A stretch of DNA of 22,033 nt from Dehalococcoidales bacterium (GTDB lineage Bacteria; Chloroflexota; Dehalococcoidia; Dehalococcoidales; RBG-16-60-22), in the NCBI GenBank assembly GCA_030606585.1, contig JAUWGD010000010.1, positions 1 through 22,033 of the forward strand, in the 5' to 3' direction. The translations under genes and the position numbers were made by a program. Positions 1 to 7,961 of the stretch are shown piece by piece. The number at the start of each line of letters is the position of its first letter. The first letter of the stretch is position 1. The notes beneath the pieces are model-generated. The model did not search any database, had not been told where the DNA came from, and worked only from the letters and a program-made list of their open reading frames with translations.

Positions 1-28
1 TATTATATATGAGAGAGAGGAATTGGCG

Positions 29-2878
29 TTGATTCGTATAGAGGTCTCGGTAAAGGAAGGATTCACCGACCCCCAGGCGGAGGCGCTGGAAAAGGATATC
101 CTAGACCTTGGCATTAAAACGGTACAGCGTGTCCGGGTCAGCAATGTTTACCTTCTTGAAGGCAAAATCGCCGAAAAAGAAGTGCTCAAAATTTGCCGGG
201 AGCTGCTGGCCGACCCCATCGTAGAAGAGTATTCGTACCAGGAAACACCACCCCCCACCGACGCCCGTCTCGTCGAGGTTGCTTATAATCCCGGTGTCAT
301 GGACCCCGTCATGGATAGCGTCAGAAAGGGAATCGAAGACCTCGGCATCACCAGCGTCACCGCGGTACGCACCACCAGGAAGTACCTGCTATGGGGCGAT
401 TTCCCCGCTGATACTCTCCAGTCCATCTGCGATAAACTGCTGGTCAACAGCGTCGTCCAGCACATCGTCGCCAAAGAAGAGGCAGTGGCGCTGCCGCCGG
501 CGACCTACCAGTTCTCTCTGGACTCTATCGACATCGACAGTATGGACGACAATGCCCTGATGGCGTTAAGCAAGGACAGGTTCTGGCTGAATCTGAAAGA
601 GATGAGGATAATCCAGGACTACTTCCGCAAATTGGGCCGTAAACCGACCGATATTGAGTTGGAGACGCTGGCGCAAACGTGGTCGGAGCACTGTATTCAC
701 AAGACCTTCAAGGCTAAAATCCAGCTCGGCGACCAGACCATCGATAACCTGATGAAAAGCACCGTTATGAGAGTTACCGAGGAGCTGAACAAGCCCTGGT
801 GCCTCTCGGTATTTAAAGATAATGCCGGCGCTATCGATTTCGACGGTCGCTACGCCATCTGCTTCAAGGTAGAAACGCATAATCACCCCTCGGCGGTGGA
901 GCCGTACGGCGGGGCGGCGACAGGCATCGGGGGAGTGATACGCGACCCCCTGGGTACGGGACTGGGCGCCAAACCGATTTTAAACACAGATGTCTTTTGC
1001 TTCGGTCCGCCCGACCTGCCTCATGATGACCTTCCCAAAGGAGTACTGCATCCGCGCCGTATTTTCAAGGGCGTCCGCGCCGGCGTGGCCGACTACGGCA
1101 ACCGCATGGGCATCGCCACTTCCAACGGGGCTATCGTCTTCGACGAGCGTTACGTAGGCAACCCTCTGGTCTATTGCGGCACGGTGGGACTGATGCCGAA
1201 GGACATGACACAGAAGGGTCAGCAAAAGCCCGGCGACCTTGTCGTGGTGGTGGGAGGCAAGACGGGGCGCGACGGCATCCATGGGGTAACATTTGCATCG
1301 GGTGAGCTTAACAAAGAGTCCGAGACCATCTCGTCCAGTTCGGTGCAAATCGGCAATCCGATTGTCGAGAAGAAAGCCCTGGACGCCATCCTCAAGGCGC
1401 GTGACCTGGGCCTGTACTGCCGTATTACCGACTGCGGCGGGGGCGGGCTTTCCTCGGCGGTGGGTGAAACCGGCGAAGAAACCGGCGTCCGCGTCGACCT
1501 TGAGAAAGTGCCGCTGAAATACGCCGGGCTGTCCTATTTTGAAATATGGGTCTCAGAGTCGCAGGAACGCATGCTGCTGGCCGTCCCGCCGGATAAAATC
1601 GAGCAAATCCTCACCCTTTTCCGGAACGAGGACGTTGAAGCCACCGTTATCGGCGAATACACCGATACGAAACGGCTCGAACTATACTATCAGGGCAACC
1701 TGGTCGGCGACCTCGATATGGCTTTCCTGCACGGTGGGCTTCCCCAGCTGGAAAGCGTAGCTTCGTGGCAGCTGCCGCAGCACCCCGAGCCGGACTTTCC
1801 CCCAACCCCCGAGCTTACGGAAGACCTGAAAAAGATACTCGGCTCCTGGAACGTCTGCTCCAAGGAATGGGTCATCCGCCAGTACGACCACGAGGTGCAG
1901 GGCTCCAGCGTGTTAAAACCCCTCGTCGGCGCAGCTAATGACGGCCCCGGCGATGCCGCCGTTATCCAGCCCCTGTCCGATTCCAAGAAGGGTATTATCG
2001 TATCCAACGGCATCAACCCGAAGTACGGGGACATCGATACCTACTGGATGGCCGCCTCGGCCATTGACGAAGCTCTGCGGCAAATTATCGCTGTTGGCGG
2101 CAGCCTAGAGCAGGTAGCCTTGCTCGATAATTTCTGCTGGGGCAACCCGGAAAAGCCCGACCGACTCGGCTCACTGGTGCGGGCGGCGCAGGCCTGCTAC
2201 GATATTGCCATCGTCTACGGCACGCCTTTTATATCCGGCAAGGACAGCCTCTATAACGAGTACGAAACGGGCCAGGAAAGCATCTGTATCCCACCGACGC
2301 TCTTGATTTCCGCCATGGCTGTTACGGACGATGCCGGCAAATCCGTTTCCATGGACTGCAAGCAATCGGGCAACCTGATTTATATCATCGGTGATACATA
2401 TAAAGAGCTGGGCGGTTCGCATTACTACACCATAAAAGGCTATATCGGCAATAGCGTGCCCAGGGTTTATCCCGAAAAAGGTAAGAAGCTCATGAATGCC
2501 CTGTCCGGAGCTACGGCTAAAGGCTTAATTAAAGCCTGCCACGACCTCAGCGAGGGGGGCATCGGGGTGGCGGCGGCGGAGATGGCTTTCGCCGGGGGAC
2601 TCGGCATGACCGTTAATCTCAAGAATGTCCCGATGGCGGAGTCGATAGAGCGTGACGACTTTATCCTGTTCTCGGAATCTAATACCCGCTTCCTGGCCGA
2701 GGTAGCCCCCGGCGACAAAGGGGAATTCGAGAAGATGATGTCCGGCATCGCTTTCGCGGAAATCGGGCGGGTAACGGACAACAATAAATTCGAGGTTTAT
2801 GGACTAAACGGCAAATCAGTCCTTAACGCTAATATCGCCGAACTGAAAGAAGCGTGGCAAAAACCGCTAAGGTGGTAA
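29..2878 (+). CDS. purL: FGAM synthase, PurS-PurS-PurL fusion
   Basis: Phosphoribosylformylglycinamidine synthase, the ATP-dependent step that turns FGAR into FGAM in purine synthesis; ammonia comes from PurQ, encoded next. Two PurS-like repeats sit at the N-terminus (about residues 1-70 and 79-150). They share the pattern DP...DLGI..V..VR....YLL.G......IC..LL. The PurL body follows, with the linker motif TWSEHC (217-222), ETHNHPS (from 282) and two AIRS-type halves (GGGGLSSAVGETGEETG; SGKDSLYNE; CHDLSEGGIG). At 949 aa it is longer than a stand-alone small PurL and lacks the C-terminal glutaminase of the large type. Two TTG starts are possible. TTG at 29 lies 8 nt after the purine-rich GAGAGG (15-20), while TTG at 23 is only 2 nt away, so 29 is preferred. 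The family assignment is certain; the tandem PurS reading comes from the internal repeat. Confidence 0.95.
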   Translation: MIRIEVSVKEGFTDPQAEALEKDILDLGIKTVQRVRVSNVYLLEGKIAEKEVLKICRELLADPIVEEYSYQETPPPTDARLVEVAYNPGVMDPVMDSVRKGIEDLGITSVTAVRTTRKYLLWGDFPADTLQSICDKLLVNSVVQHIVAKEEAVALPPATYQFSLDSIDIDSMDDNALMALSKDRFWLNLKEMRIIQDYFRKLGRKPTDIELETLAQTWSEHCIHKTFKAKIQLGDQTIDNLMKSTVMRVTEELNKPWCLSVFKDNAGAIDFDGRYAICFKVETHNHPSAVEPYGGAATGIGGVIRDPLGTGLGAKPILNTDVFCFGPPDLPHDDLPKGVLHPRRIFKGVRAGVADYGNRMGIATSNGAIVFDERYVGNPLVYCGTVGLMPKDMTQKGQQKPGDLVVVVGGKTGRDGIHGVTFASGELNKESETISSSSVQIGNPIVEKKALDAILKARDLGLYCRITDCGGGGLSSAVGETGEETGVRVDLEKVPLKYAGLSYFEIWVSESQERMLLAVPPDKIEQILTLFRNEDVEATVIGEYTDTKRLELYYQGNLVGDLDMAFLHGGLPQLESVASWQLPQHPEPDFPPTPELTEDLKKILGSWNVCSKEWVIRQYDHEVQGSSVLKPLVGAANDGPGDAAVIQPLSDSKKGIIVSNGINPKYGDIDTYWMAASAIDEALRQIIAVGGSLEQVALLDNFCWGNPEKPDRLGSLVRAAQACYDIAIVYGTPFISGKDSLYNEYETGQESICIPPTLLISAMAVTDDAGKSVSMDCKQSGNLIYIIGDTYKELGGSHYYTIKGYIGNSVPRVYPEKGKKLMNALSGATAKGLIKACHDLSEGGIGVAAAEMAFAGGLGMTVNLKNVPMAESIERDDFILFSESNTRFLAEVAPGDKGEFEKMMSGIAFAEIGRVTDNNKFEVYGLNGKSVLNANIAELKEAWQKPLRW

Positions 2879-2959
2879 TTTTTATATATCAGAAGGTATA
2901 AATATACTATTTCGGGCTAATTGCGTAAATGTAGAAAATCTCAAGCCGGAAGGTACAGA

Positions 2960-3730
2960 ATGGCTAAAGTGAAAGTATTAATGCTGCGGGCTCCCGGGAC
3001 GAACTGCGATTTAGAGACGCAGGTAGCCTACGAGATGGCCGGGGCCGAGGTCGATTCGGCGCTGGCGACCGAGTTGTTCCGGGGCGAGAAACTCCTGGCG
3101 GACTACCAGATACTGGTTATCCCGGGCGGGTTCACCTACGGCGACGATATTTCCGCCGGTAAAATCTTTGCCAATGAAATTAAACTGAGGCTGGGAGAAG
3201 ATATCAAGAGGTTTGTCGACGCCGGCAAGCTGGTTATGGGTGTCTGCAACGGTTTTCAGGTCCTGGTGAAAACGGGAATTCTCCCCGGTATCAATGGAAA
3301 GACCGCCCAGCCGGTAACGCTGACTACCAACGACTCCGGTAATTTCGAGTGCCGCTGGGTGTACCTCAAGGTGAATGAAAAAAGCCCCTGCGTCTTCACG
3401 CGTGGTATCAGGAGCCTGTATATCCCGGTTAATCACGGGGAGGGAAAGCTGGTGGCGGAGCCCGGCGTGGCCGAACAGCTGAATGTGGTCGTCCAGTACG
3501 CCGACGAAAATGGAGACACGGAGGCGGGCTACCCGTATAATCCGAACGGCTCCTTAAGGAATATTGCCGGTATCTGCGATGCGTCCGGGCGTATCTTCGC
3601 CCTGATGCCCCACCCGGAACGCTTCATCCGCTGGACGCAGCACCCCCGCTGGACAAGAGAAGCACCGCGGGAAACAGGCGACGGCTTACAGGTATTTATT
3701 AACGCCGTAGCCTGGGTAAAGGGTACGTAA
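2960..3730 (+). CDS. purQ: FGAM synthase glutaminase subunit PurQ
   Basis: Class I glutamine amidotransferase subunit of FGAM synthase; it hydrolyses glutamine and passes ammonia to the PurL active site. The 256-aa protein has the nucleophile elbow GVCNGFQ (Cys96) and the His-Glu pair in MPHPER (His218, Glu220), so the catalytic triad is complete. The oxyanion region IPGGFTYGDD is also typical. The start is ATG 2960 because GGAAGG (2948-2953) is 6 nt upstream; the frame is open back to a TTG at 2921, but that has no ribosome site. It lies 81 nt after purL on the same strand and is presumably cotranscribed with it. Confidence 0.96.
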   Translation: MAKVKVLMLRAPGTNCDLETQVAYEMAGAEVDSALATELFRGEKLLADYQILVIPGGFTYGDDISAGKIFANEIKLRLGEDIKRFVDAGKLVMGVCNGFQVLVKTGILPGINGKTAQPVTLTTNDSGNFECRWVYLKVNEKSPCVFTRGIRSLYIPVNHGEGKLVAEPGVAEQLNVVVQYADENGDTEAGYPYNPNGSLRNIAGICDASGRIFALMPHPERFIRWTQHPRWTREAPRETGDGLQVFINAVAWVKGT

Positions 3731-3829
3731 CCCGCGCTCCCCGTATTGAAAAGGACGCACGCGCATATTCCCTGTGAAGTGGAAAGAGTAAATGGTGTGT
3801 ATTTCTATGAACTTAGCGTCGGTTGAAAG

Positions 3830-4090
3830 TTAATCTCCGTCGACACCCTGTTCTTTAATATAATCAATAGCGTCCTGAATGGTCACTATCTTCTCAGCGG
3901 CCTCATCCGGTATCTCGACTTTCCGGTCCGAAGTGCTGAACGCCTCTTCCAGAGACATAATAAGTTCCACCAGGTCCAGCGAATCTGCGCCTAAATCTTC
4001 AACAAAACTAGCTGTGGGCACCACATCTTTTGCATCAGCGCCAAGCTGCTCCACAACTATGTCTTTAATTTTATCAAAGATGGTTGCCAC
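3830..4090 (-). CDS. acpP: Acyl carrier protein
   Basis: Small acidic carrier (86 aa) that holds fatty-acyl intermediates on a phosphopantetheine arm during fatty acid synthesis. The attachment motif GADSLDLVEL is intact, with the modified serine at residue 37, and the four-helix ACP pattern runs the full length (FVEDLGADSLD, IPDEAAEKIVTIQDAIDYI). The start codon is GTG (4088-4090), preceded by the strong ribosome site AAGGGGGG with a 4-nt spacer. It lies 24 nt downstream of nusB and is most likely in the same transcript. It converges on purQ across about 100 nt in which I see no convincing terminator. Confidence 0.96.
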   Translation of the reverse strand: MATIFDKIKDIVVEQLGADAKDVVPTASFVEDLGADSLDLVELIMSLEEAFSTSDRKVEIPDEAAEKIVTIQDAIDYIKEQGVDGD

Positions 4091-4114
4091 TTTGCCCCCC
4101 TTTAGTAAAGCTTT

Positions 4115-4525
4115 CTACCGGCTGGTCAGCGTACTTACCGACCCCAGAACACCGTTGATAAATTTAGCCGAGTTCTCACTCCCGAAAGTCTTTGCCAGCT
4201 CAACCGCTTCATTTACGGCTACTTTTACCGGTACCTTATTATCAAATAAAATCTCAAAGATTGCAAGTCTGAGAATATTACGGTCTACCATCGCTAACTG
4301 TTCCACCGGCCAGGCCGGGGCAAACCTCTGAATATTGCCGTCGATTTCGTCCTTGTTGCCGACGGTGCCGTTTACCAGCTCGCGGACAAAGGCACTGTTT
4401 TCCTCGGAAAAGTCCGCTTCGGACAGAAGGCGTTTTAGCACCGTCTCGGGTCGCCGTGCCACGGAGTCAATCTCATATAGTGCCTGCAGGGCAATAATTC
4501 TGGCTTTATGTCTTGTCCCTGTCAT
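4115..4525 (-). CDS. nusB: Transcription antitermination factor NusB
   Basis: All-helical RNA-binding protein that joins NusE (S10) at boxA to promote antitermination of rRNA operons. The 136-aa protein has the NusB pattern: RHKARIIALQALYEID near the N-terminus, VRELVNGTV in the middle, and the C-terminal blocks RNILRLAIFEIL, KVAVNEAVELAKTFG and SAKFINGVLG. ATG 4525 is chosen over the in-frame GTG at 4546. The predicted transcription start (about 4542) lies downstream of that GTG, and an AGGA (4537-4540) precedes the ATG, though with a long 11-nt spacer. First gene of a nusB-acpP pair. Confidence 0.93.
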   Translation of the reverse strand: MTGTRHKARIIALQALYEIDSVARRPETVLKRLLSEADFSEENSAFVRELVNGTVGNKDEIDGNIQRFAPAWPVEQLAMVDRNILRLAIFEILFDNKVPVKVAVNEAVELAKTFGSENSAKFINGVLGSVSTLTSR

Positions 4526-4548
4526 GTTTTTTAACGTCCTGAGCACAT

Positions 4549-4577
4549 ATTATAGCATAACAGGGAGCGGTCGAGAA
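4549..4577 (-). promoter_or_regulatory. Promoter of nusB-acpP (sigma70-like)
   Basis: On the minus strand a perfect TATAAT (4549-4554) has an upstream TG one base away, making an extended -10. A weak -35 TTCTCG (4572-4577, 3 of 6 matches) stands 17 nt from it. Predicted transcription starts near 4542, about 17 nt before the chosen nusB ATG. Confidence 0.6.
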
Positions 4578-4611
4578 ACAGGCTGGAAAGGGTGAGGGGT
4601 TAGGCAAAACG

Positions 4612-4640
4612 ATGATATTAATGCTAACATAGAAGATAAT
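4612..4640 (+). promoter_or_regulatory. Candidate promoter of the ABC-2 exporter operon
   Basis: ATGATA (4612-4617, 4 of 6 matches to the -35) and GATAAT (4635-4640, 5 of 6 to the -10) are separated by 17 nt. Transcription would start near 4647, about 54 nt upstream of the ATPase gene. It is divergent from the nusB promoter within the same 150-bp gap. Confidence 0.4.
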
Positions 4641-4673
4641 AACAATCAGGCATAGAGTTCCGGTTAAATAAGG

Positions 4674-4693
4674 CTTTTCCCCGGAGGGAAAGG
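4674..4693 (+). promoter_or_regulatory. Hairpin overlapping the ribosome site of the ABC ATPase
   Basis: CTTTTCCC (4674-4681) pairs with GGGAAAGG (4686-4693), with one G-U pair, closing a CGGA tetraloop. The right arm includes the first four bases of the AAGGAG ribosome site (4690-4695) of the gene at 4701, so folding would partly hide it. Seen by eye; no energy was calculated. Confidence 0.35.
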
Positions 4694-4700
4694 AGATGAG

Positions 4701-5564
4701 ATGGCGCGAGATGCTATTGTAGCCGAAGAACTGACCTACCGGTACGGTGAATTAACCGCCGTAGACCACATCAGCTTCAATGTCGCCGAAAGCGAAATAT
4801 TGGGTTTTCTCGGCCCCAACGGCGCCGGTAAGACAACAGCCTTCAAGATGCTGACCGGGCAGCTCAAGCCCAAAGGCGGACAGGCCAGGCTGCTCGGCAT
4901 GGATGTCACGAAGAACGTCGAAAAGGTGCAGGGTGAAATTGGCGTCTGCTTTGAAACGACGAATCTCTACGAACAGATGAGTGCCCTGGAAAACCTCAAC
5001 CTGTTCGCCCGCCTGTTCGGCATGCGTTCGTTCGACGGCAATGCCCTGCTGGAACGGGTGGGCCTGGGCGGACGGGGCAAGGACAGGGTGGAGACATACT
5101 CCAAGGGTATGAAGCAACGCCTCATGGTAGCCAGGTCTATACTCAACAGCCCCCGCGTCCTCTTCCTCGATGAACCCACCGCCGGACTCGACCCCACCTC
5201 TTCCGAAACGATAAGGAATATTATCCTCGAAGAACGCGAGCGGGGTGCCACCGTGTTTCTCACCACCCACGACATGCTGGAGGCCGATAAGCTCTCCGAC
5301 CGGGTAGCCTTCATGAACCAGGGTAAAATCGTCGCGCTGGATACTCCCCACCAGCTCAAGCAGCAACACGGCAAGCGGGCGCTCAAGGCCAAGGTCGCCG
5401 GGGATGACGGCGGACTTGAGGACCGTGAAATAAATCTGGACACCCCGGAGACGCCTGAGGCCGTCCGGAAACTCTTTTCACAGGAAAAAGTAATCACCAT
5501 CCACAGTGAAGAAGCCACCCTGGAAGATATCTTCATCAGCCTAACGGGCCGGGGGCTTGTGTAG
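4701..5564 (+). CDS. ABC-2 type transporter ATP-binding protein
   Basis: ATPase that powers the two membrane subunits encoded downstream, probably an exporter of a drug, lipid or polymer; the substrate is not predictable. The 287-aa protein has Walker A GPNGAGKTT (38-46), signature YSKGMKQRL (133-141), Walker B LFLDEP (154-159), D-loop AGLDP and the switch histidine TTHD (His190). The usual Q-loop glutamine is replaced: the aligned segment reads GVCFETTNLYEQMS, putting Glu85 where most families have PQ. A C-terminal extension (about 215-287) resembles the regulatory tail of ABC-2 ATPases and ends TLEDIFISLTGRGLV. Start ATG follows AGGAG with a 5-nt spacer. Its stop overlaps the next start by one base. 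Confidence 0.92.
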   Translation: MARDAIVAEELTYRYGELTAVDHISFNVAESEILGFLGPNGAGKTTAFKMLTGQLKPKGGQARLLGMDVTKNVEKVQGEIGVCFETTNLYEQMSALENLNLFARLFGMRSFDGNALLERVGLGGRGKDRVETYSKGMKQRLMVARSILNSPRVLFLDEPTAGLDPTSSETIRNIILEERERGATVFLTTHDMLEADKLSDRVAFMNQGKIVALDTPHQLKQQHGKRALKAKVAGDDGGLEDREINLDTPETPEAVRKLFSQEKVITIHSEEATLEDIFISLTGRGLV

Positions 5565-6619
5565 TGAACTGGCGCATTATCGGCACCCTCGTTGCCAAAG
5601 ACTTCTCCCTCTTCTTCAGGAATAAGCTGTTCGCAGCCCTGACGGCTATCGCTTTCATTTTCTACATCATCGTCTACTTTGTCATGCCGGGCACGGTCAA
5701 TGAAAATCTTGAAATTGGGCTGTACTCACCGGTAATTCTCCCGGCCTTCACGGGGATGCAGGAAGAGGGCCTGGAAGTAGAAACGGTAGCGTCCGAGGAC
5801 GCCCTGAAAGAAGGTGTCATTGAGGGCAGGTACGTAGCCGGAGTATCGCTGCCGGCGGACATGATGGAAAAACTGGCTTCCCAACAAAAACCCACCATCA
5901 GTCTTTATTTCACGCCTGATGTGCCGCAGGAGATGAAGGATACCGTCGCCCTGATTATCAGGGAACTGGCTTATCTCCAGACGGGGCAGCCTCTGAATAT
6001 TGAAGTGACCGAGGAAATTCTGGGACCGGATATGACCGGCACGCCGATACCGCCGCGGGACAGGCTGCGACCCCTCCTCGCCATCATGATTCTCATGGTG
6101 GAAATGATGGGACTGGCTAACCTTCTATCCGAAGAGTTAGAACGGGGCACCGTACACGCCCTGCTGGTTACCCCGATGTCTATCAAAGAACTGTTTATCG
6201 CCAAAGGCATTACCGGCACCGGGCTTGCCTTCGGACAGTCGGTGCTGTTCATGCTGCTGGTCGGTGGTTTCGGCGGAGGGCCATTGATAATACTGATAGC
6301 CCTGCTGCTGGGAGCGGTGCTGGTCACCGGAGTCGCTTTTCTTATCTCATCCGTGAGCAAGGACTTCATGTCGGTGCTGGCCTGGAGTATTCCTGCGTTC
6401 ATTATATTAATGGTGCCATCGTTCAGCATCCTGTTTCCCGGAGCGATTACGAACTGGGTAAAGATACTCCCATCCTATTACCTGGTCGATATCGTGCACC
6501 GGGTGGCCAACTTCGGCTCCGGCTGGGGTGATATCTGGCTCAATTTATTGATTCTCCTGGGATTCTGCCTGGTTATCACATGGCTCGGGATATTCTTTCT
6601 GAGGAGGAGAGTCCGATGA
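5564..6619 (+). CDS. ABC-2 type transporter permease (first of a pair)
   Basis: Membrane subunit (351 aa) of the exporter. One N-terminal transmembrane helix (about 22-42) is followed by a long extracytoplasmic domain (about 43-165). Helices then follow at about 168-188, 215-236, 240-262, 269-292 and 322-346, which is the layout of the ABC2_membrane_3 type. The loop SEELERGTVHALLVTPMSIKELFIAKG after the second helix is the typical coupling segment that contacts the ATPase. The start is GTG 5564, whose G is shared with the TAG stop of the ATPase gene, which implies translational coupling. It is paralogous to the next gene, so the transporter is probably a heterodimer. Confidence 0.9.
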   Translation: MNWRIIGTLVAKDFSLFFRNKLFAALTAIAFIFYIIVYFVMPGTVNENLEIGLYSPVILPAFTGMQEEGLEVETVASEDALKEGVIEGRYVAGVSLPADMMEKLASQQKPTISLYFTPDVPQEMKDTVALIIRELAYLQTGQPLNIEVTEEILGPDMTGTPIPPRDRLRPLLAIMILMVEMMGLANLLSEELERGTVHALLVTPMSIKELFIAKGITGTGLAFGQSVLFMLLVGGFGGGPLIILIALLLGAVLVTGVAFLISSVSKDFMSVLAWSIPAFIILMVPSFSILFPGAITNWVKILPSYYLVDIVHRVANFGSGWGDIWLNLLILLGFCLVITWLGIFFLRRRVR

Positions 6620-7677
6620 GTCTTAAACGAGTAGGCATACTCCTGGGTAAAGAATTCCTGCACGGCTCAAAAGGCTATATCTTCATTTTCTCCATTGTCG
6701 CCCCGATCGTCATCTCAGTGATGGTAAGCTTAATTTTCGGCACACTATTTACCGGAAAAGCCACGCTGGGAGTCCTGGATGAAGGCAACTCGCAATTTAT
6801 ACCCATGATTCAGAAGCTCGATACACTGAATATCAAGGAATATAACAGCACCCCGGAAATCAGGCAGGCAGTCGAGAGCGGCGCCGTCGATGTCGGTATC
6901 GCCCTTCCCGCGGATTTTGACAGCTCCGTCACGGGTGGCGGGAAGGCGGAAATCGAAGCATATATCTGGGGAGAAAGCCTGGCCAAGGACCGTTCCGTAA
7001 TCGCCGTAACGATAACCAACCTTATCAGGGAGATGACCGGGCAGGAATCGCCGGTGGCTATAGTAGCTATTACACTGGGTGACGAGGTAAGCACCCCCTG
7101 GGGTGACCGGATGCTGCCGGTAATCGTCCTTGTGGCCGTATTTCTGGGCGGACTTATGCTGCCGGCAACCTTGATAATAAATGAAAAAGCGAAGAGGACG
7201 CTTGAAGCACTGATAGTAACGCCTACCAGTATCGGCGAAATTTTCACCGCCAAGGGGACGGTTGGTCTAATCGTAAGTATGTTCATGGGCGTCCTGATAC
7301 TGGTAATAAATCAGGCTTTCGGCAGCGAACCGCTGCTGCTGGTCCTGGTGCTGGCACTGGGCGGCATAATGGCGGTCGAAATTGGTATGATACTCGGTAT
7401 TCTGCTGAAAGACTTTACCGCGCTGTTTACCGTGTGGAAGACGGCCGGAATCATACTTTTCGCGCCGGTTTTTATCTATCTATTCCCCGAAATACCTACA
7501 TGGATCGGCAGGATTTTCCCCACTTACTACATTATTCAGCCAATAGTGGATATCAGCCAGCTTGGCGGCGGCTGGTCCGAGATAGCCGTAAACGTCTTCG
7601 TTCTCATCGGGCTGAACATCATTCTGCTGGGGATAGTCGTTTCTATGCTGAGGAAGACACAGCGACTCTCCAGCTGA
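6616..7677 (+). CDS. ABC-2 type transporter permease (second of a pair)
   Basis: Second membrane subunit (353 aa), with the same plan as the preceding permease: an N-terminal helix (about 21-44), an extracytoplasmic domain, the coupling segment NEKAKRTLEALIVTPTSIGEIFTAKG and a cluster of C-terminal helices. Both permeases end with matching blocks (WVKILPSYYLVDIV versus WIGRIFPTYYIIQPIVDI, then GGWSEI-like and a final helix), so they arose by duplication. ATG 6616 overlaps the previous stop in an ATGA, and GAGGAGGAGAG (6601-6611) lies 4 nt upstream. A frame extension back to 6580 is ignored for that reason. Last gene of the operon; no clear terminator follows. Confidence 0.9.
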   Translation: MSLKRVGILLGKEFLHGSKGYIFIFSIVAPIVISVMVSLIFGTLFTGKATLGVLDEGNSQFIPMIQKLDTLNIKEYNSTPEIRQAVESGAVDVGIALPADFDSSVTGGGKAEIEAYIWGESLAKDRSVIAVTITNLIREMTGQESPVAIVAITLGDEVSTPWGDRMLPVIVLVAVFLGGLMLPATLIINEKAKRTLEALIVTPTSIGEIFTAKGTVGLIVSMFMGVLILVINQAFGSEPLLLVLVLALGGIMAVEIGMILGILLKDFTALFTVWKTAGIILFAPVFIYLFPEIPTWIGRIFPTYYIIQPIVDISQLGGGWSEIAVNVFVLIGLNIILLGIVVSMLRKTQRLSS

Positions 7678-7737
7678 AGTCGGCGGTATTTTAAATTCCT
7701 TAAGCCATTTATATCCCGATTACTGACTGTACGGCAT

Positions 7738-7766
7738 TTGACTTATCGGCACGGTTCGTGTATATA
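7738..7766 (+). promoter_or_regulatory. Possible upstream promoter of the peptide importer
   Basis: TTGACT (7738-7743, 5 of 6) and TATATA (7761-7766, 4 of 6) are separated by 17 nt. It is about 100 nt upstream of the stronger promoter and could be a second start or chance in AT-rich DNA. Confidence 0.3.
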
Positions 7767-7840
7767 TTTCATTGTATGGAATAGATTTGACGCTCTATCC
7801 GTAATATACTTTTGAATTAAGTTATTTAGCCTGAATAAGC

Positions 7841-7870
7841 TTGACATTTTAAAAGCTGAGTATATATAAT
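7841..7870 (+). promoter_or_regulatory. Strong sigma70-like promoter of the peptide importer
   Basis: Perfect TTGACA (7841-7846) and perfect TATAAT (7865-7870) are separated by 18 nt. Transcription would start near 7877 and give a leader of about 329 nt before the lipoprotein ATG at 8206. This is the best promoter match I found in the window. Confidence 0.75.
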
Positions 7871-7961
7871 TAGCTACCATTAGCCTCACGTAGCGTGCGT
7901 GACGCGTTTAACAATGTAGTAAGTATTATATCAAACCGTGGGATTGAATCCAGAGGGGAGG

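Noticed and set aside
3731..3829. Terminator between the convergent purQ and acpP genes
   Set aside because: I found no GC-rich stem followed by a T-run on either strand.
4752..5369. 205-codon minus-strand frame opposite the ABC ATPase gene
   Set aside because: Entirely within a strong conserved gene and without family motifs; shadow frame.
7787..7810. TTGACG and TATACT between the two importer promoters
   Set aside because: The spacing is only 12 nt, too short for a sigma70-type promoter.
7939..7958. GGATTGAATCC resembles the T-loop region of a tRNA
   Set aside because: No acceptor stem, anticodon arm or CCA-side match can be placed around it.
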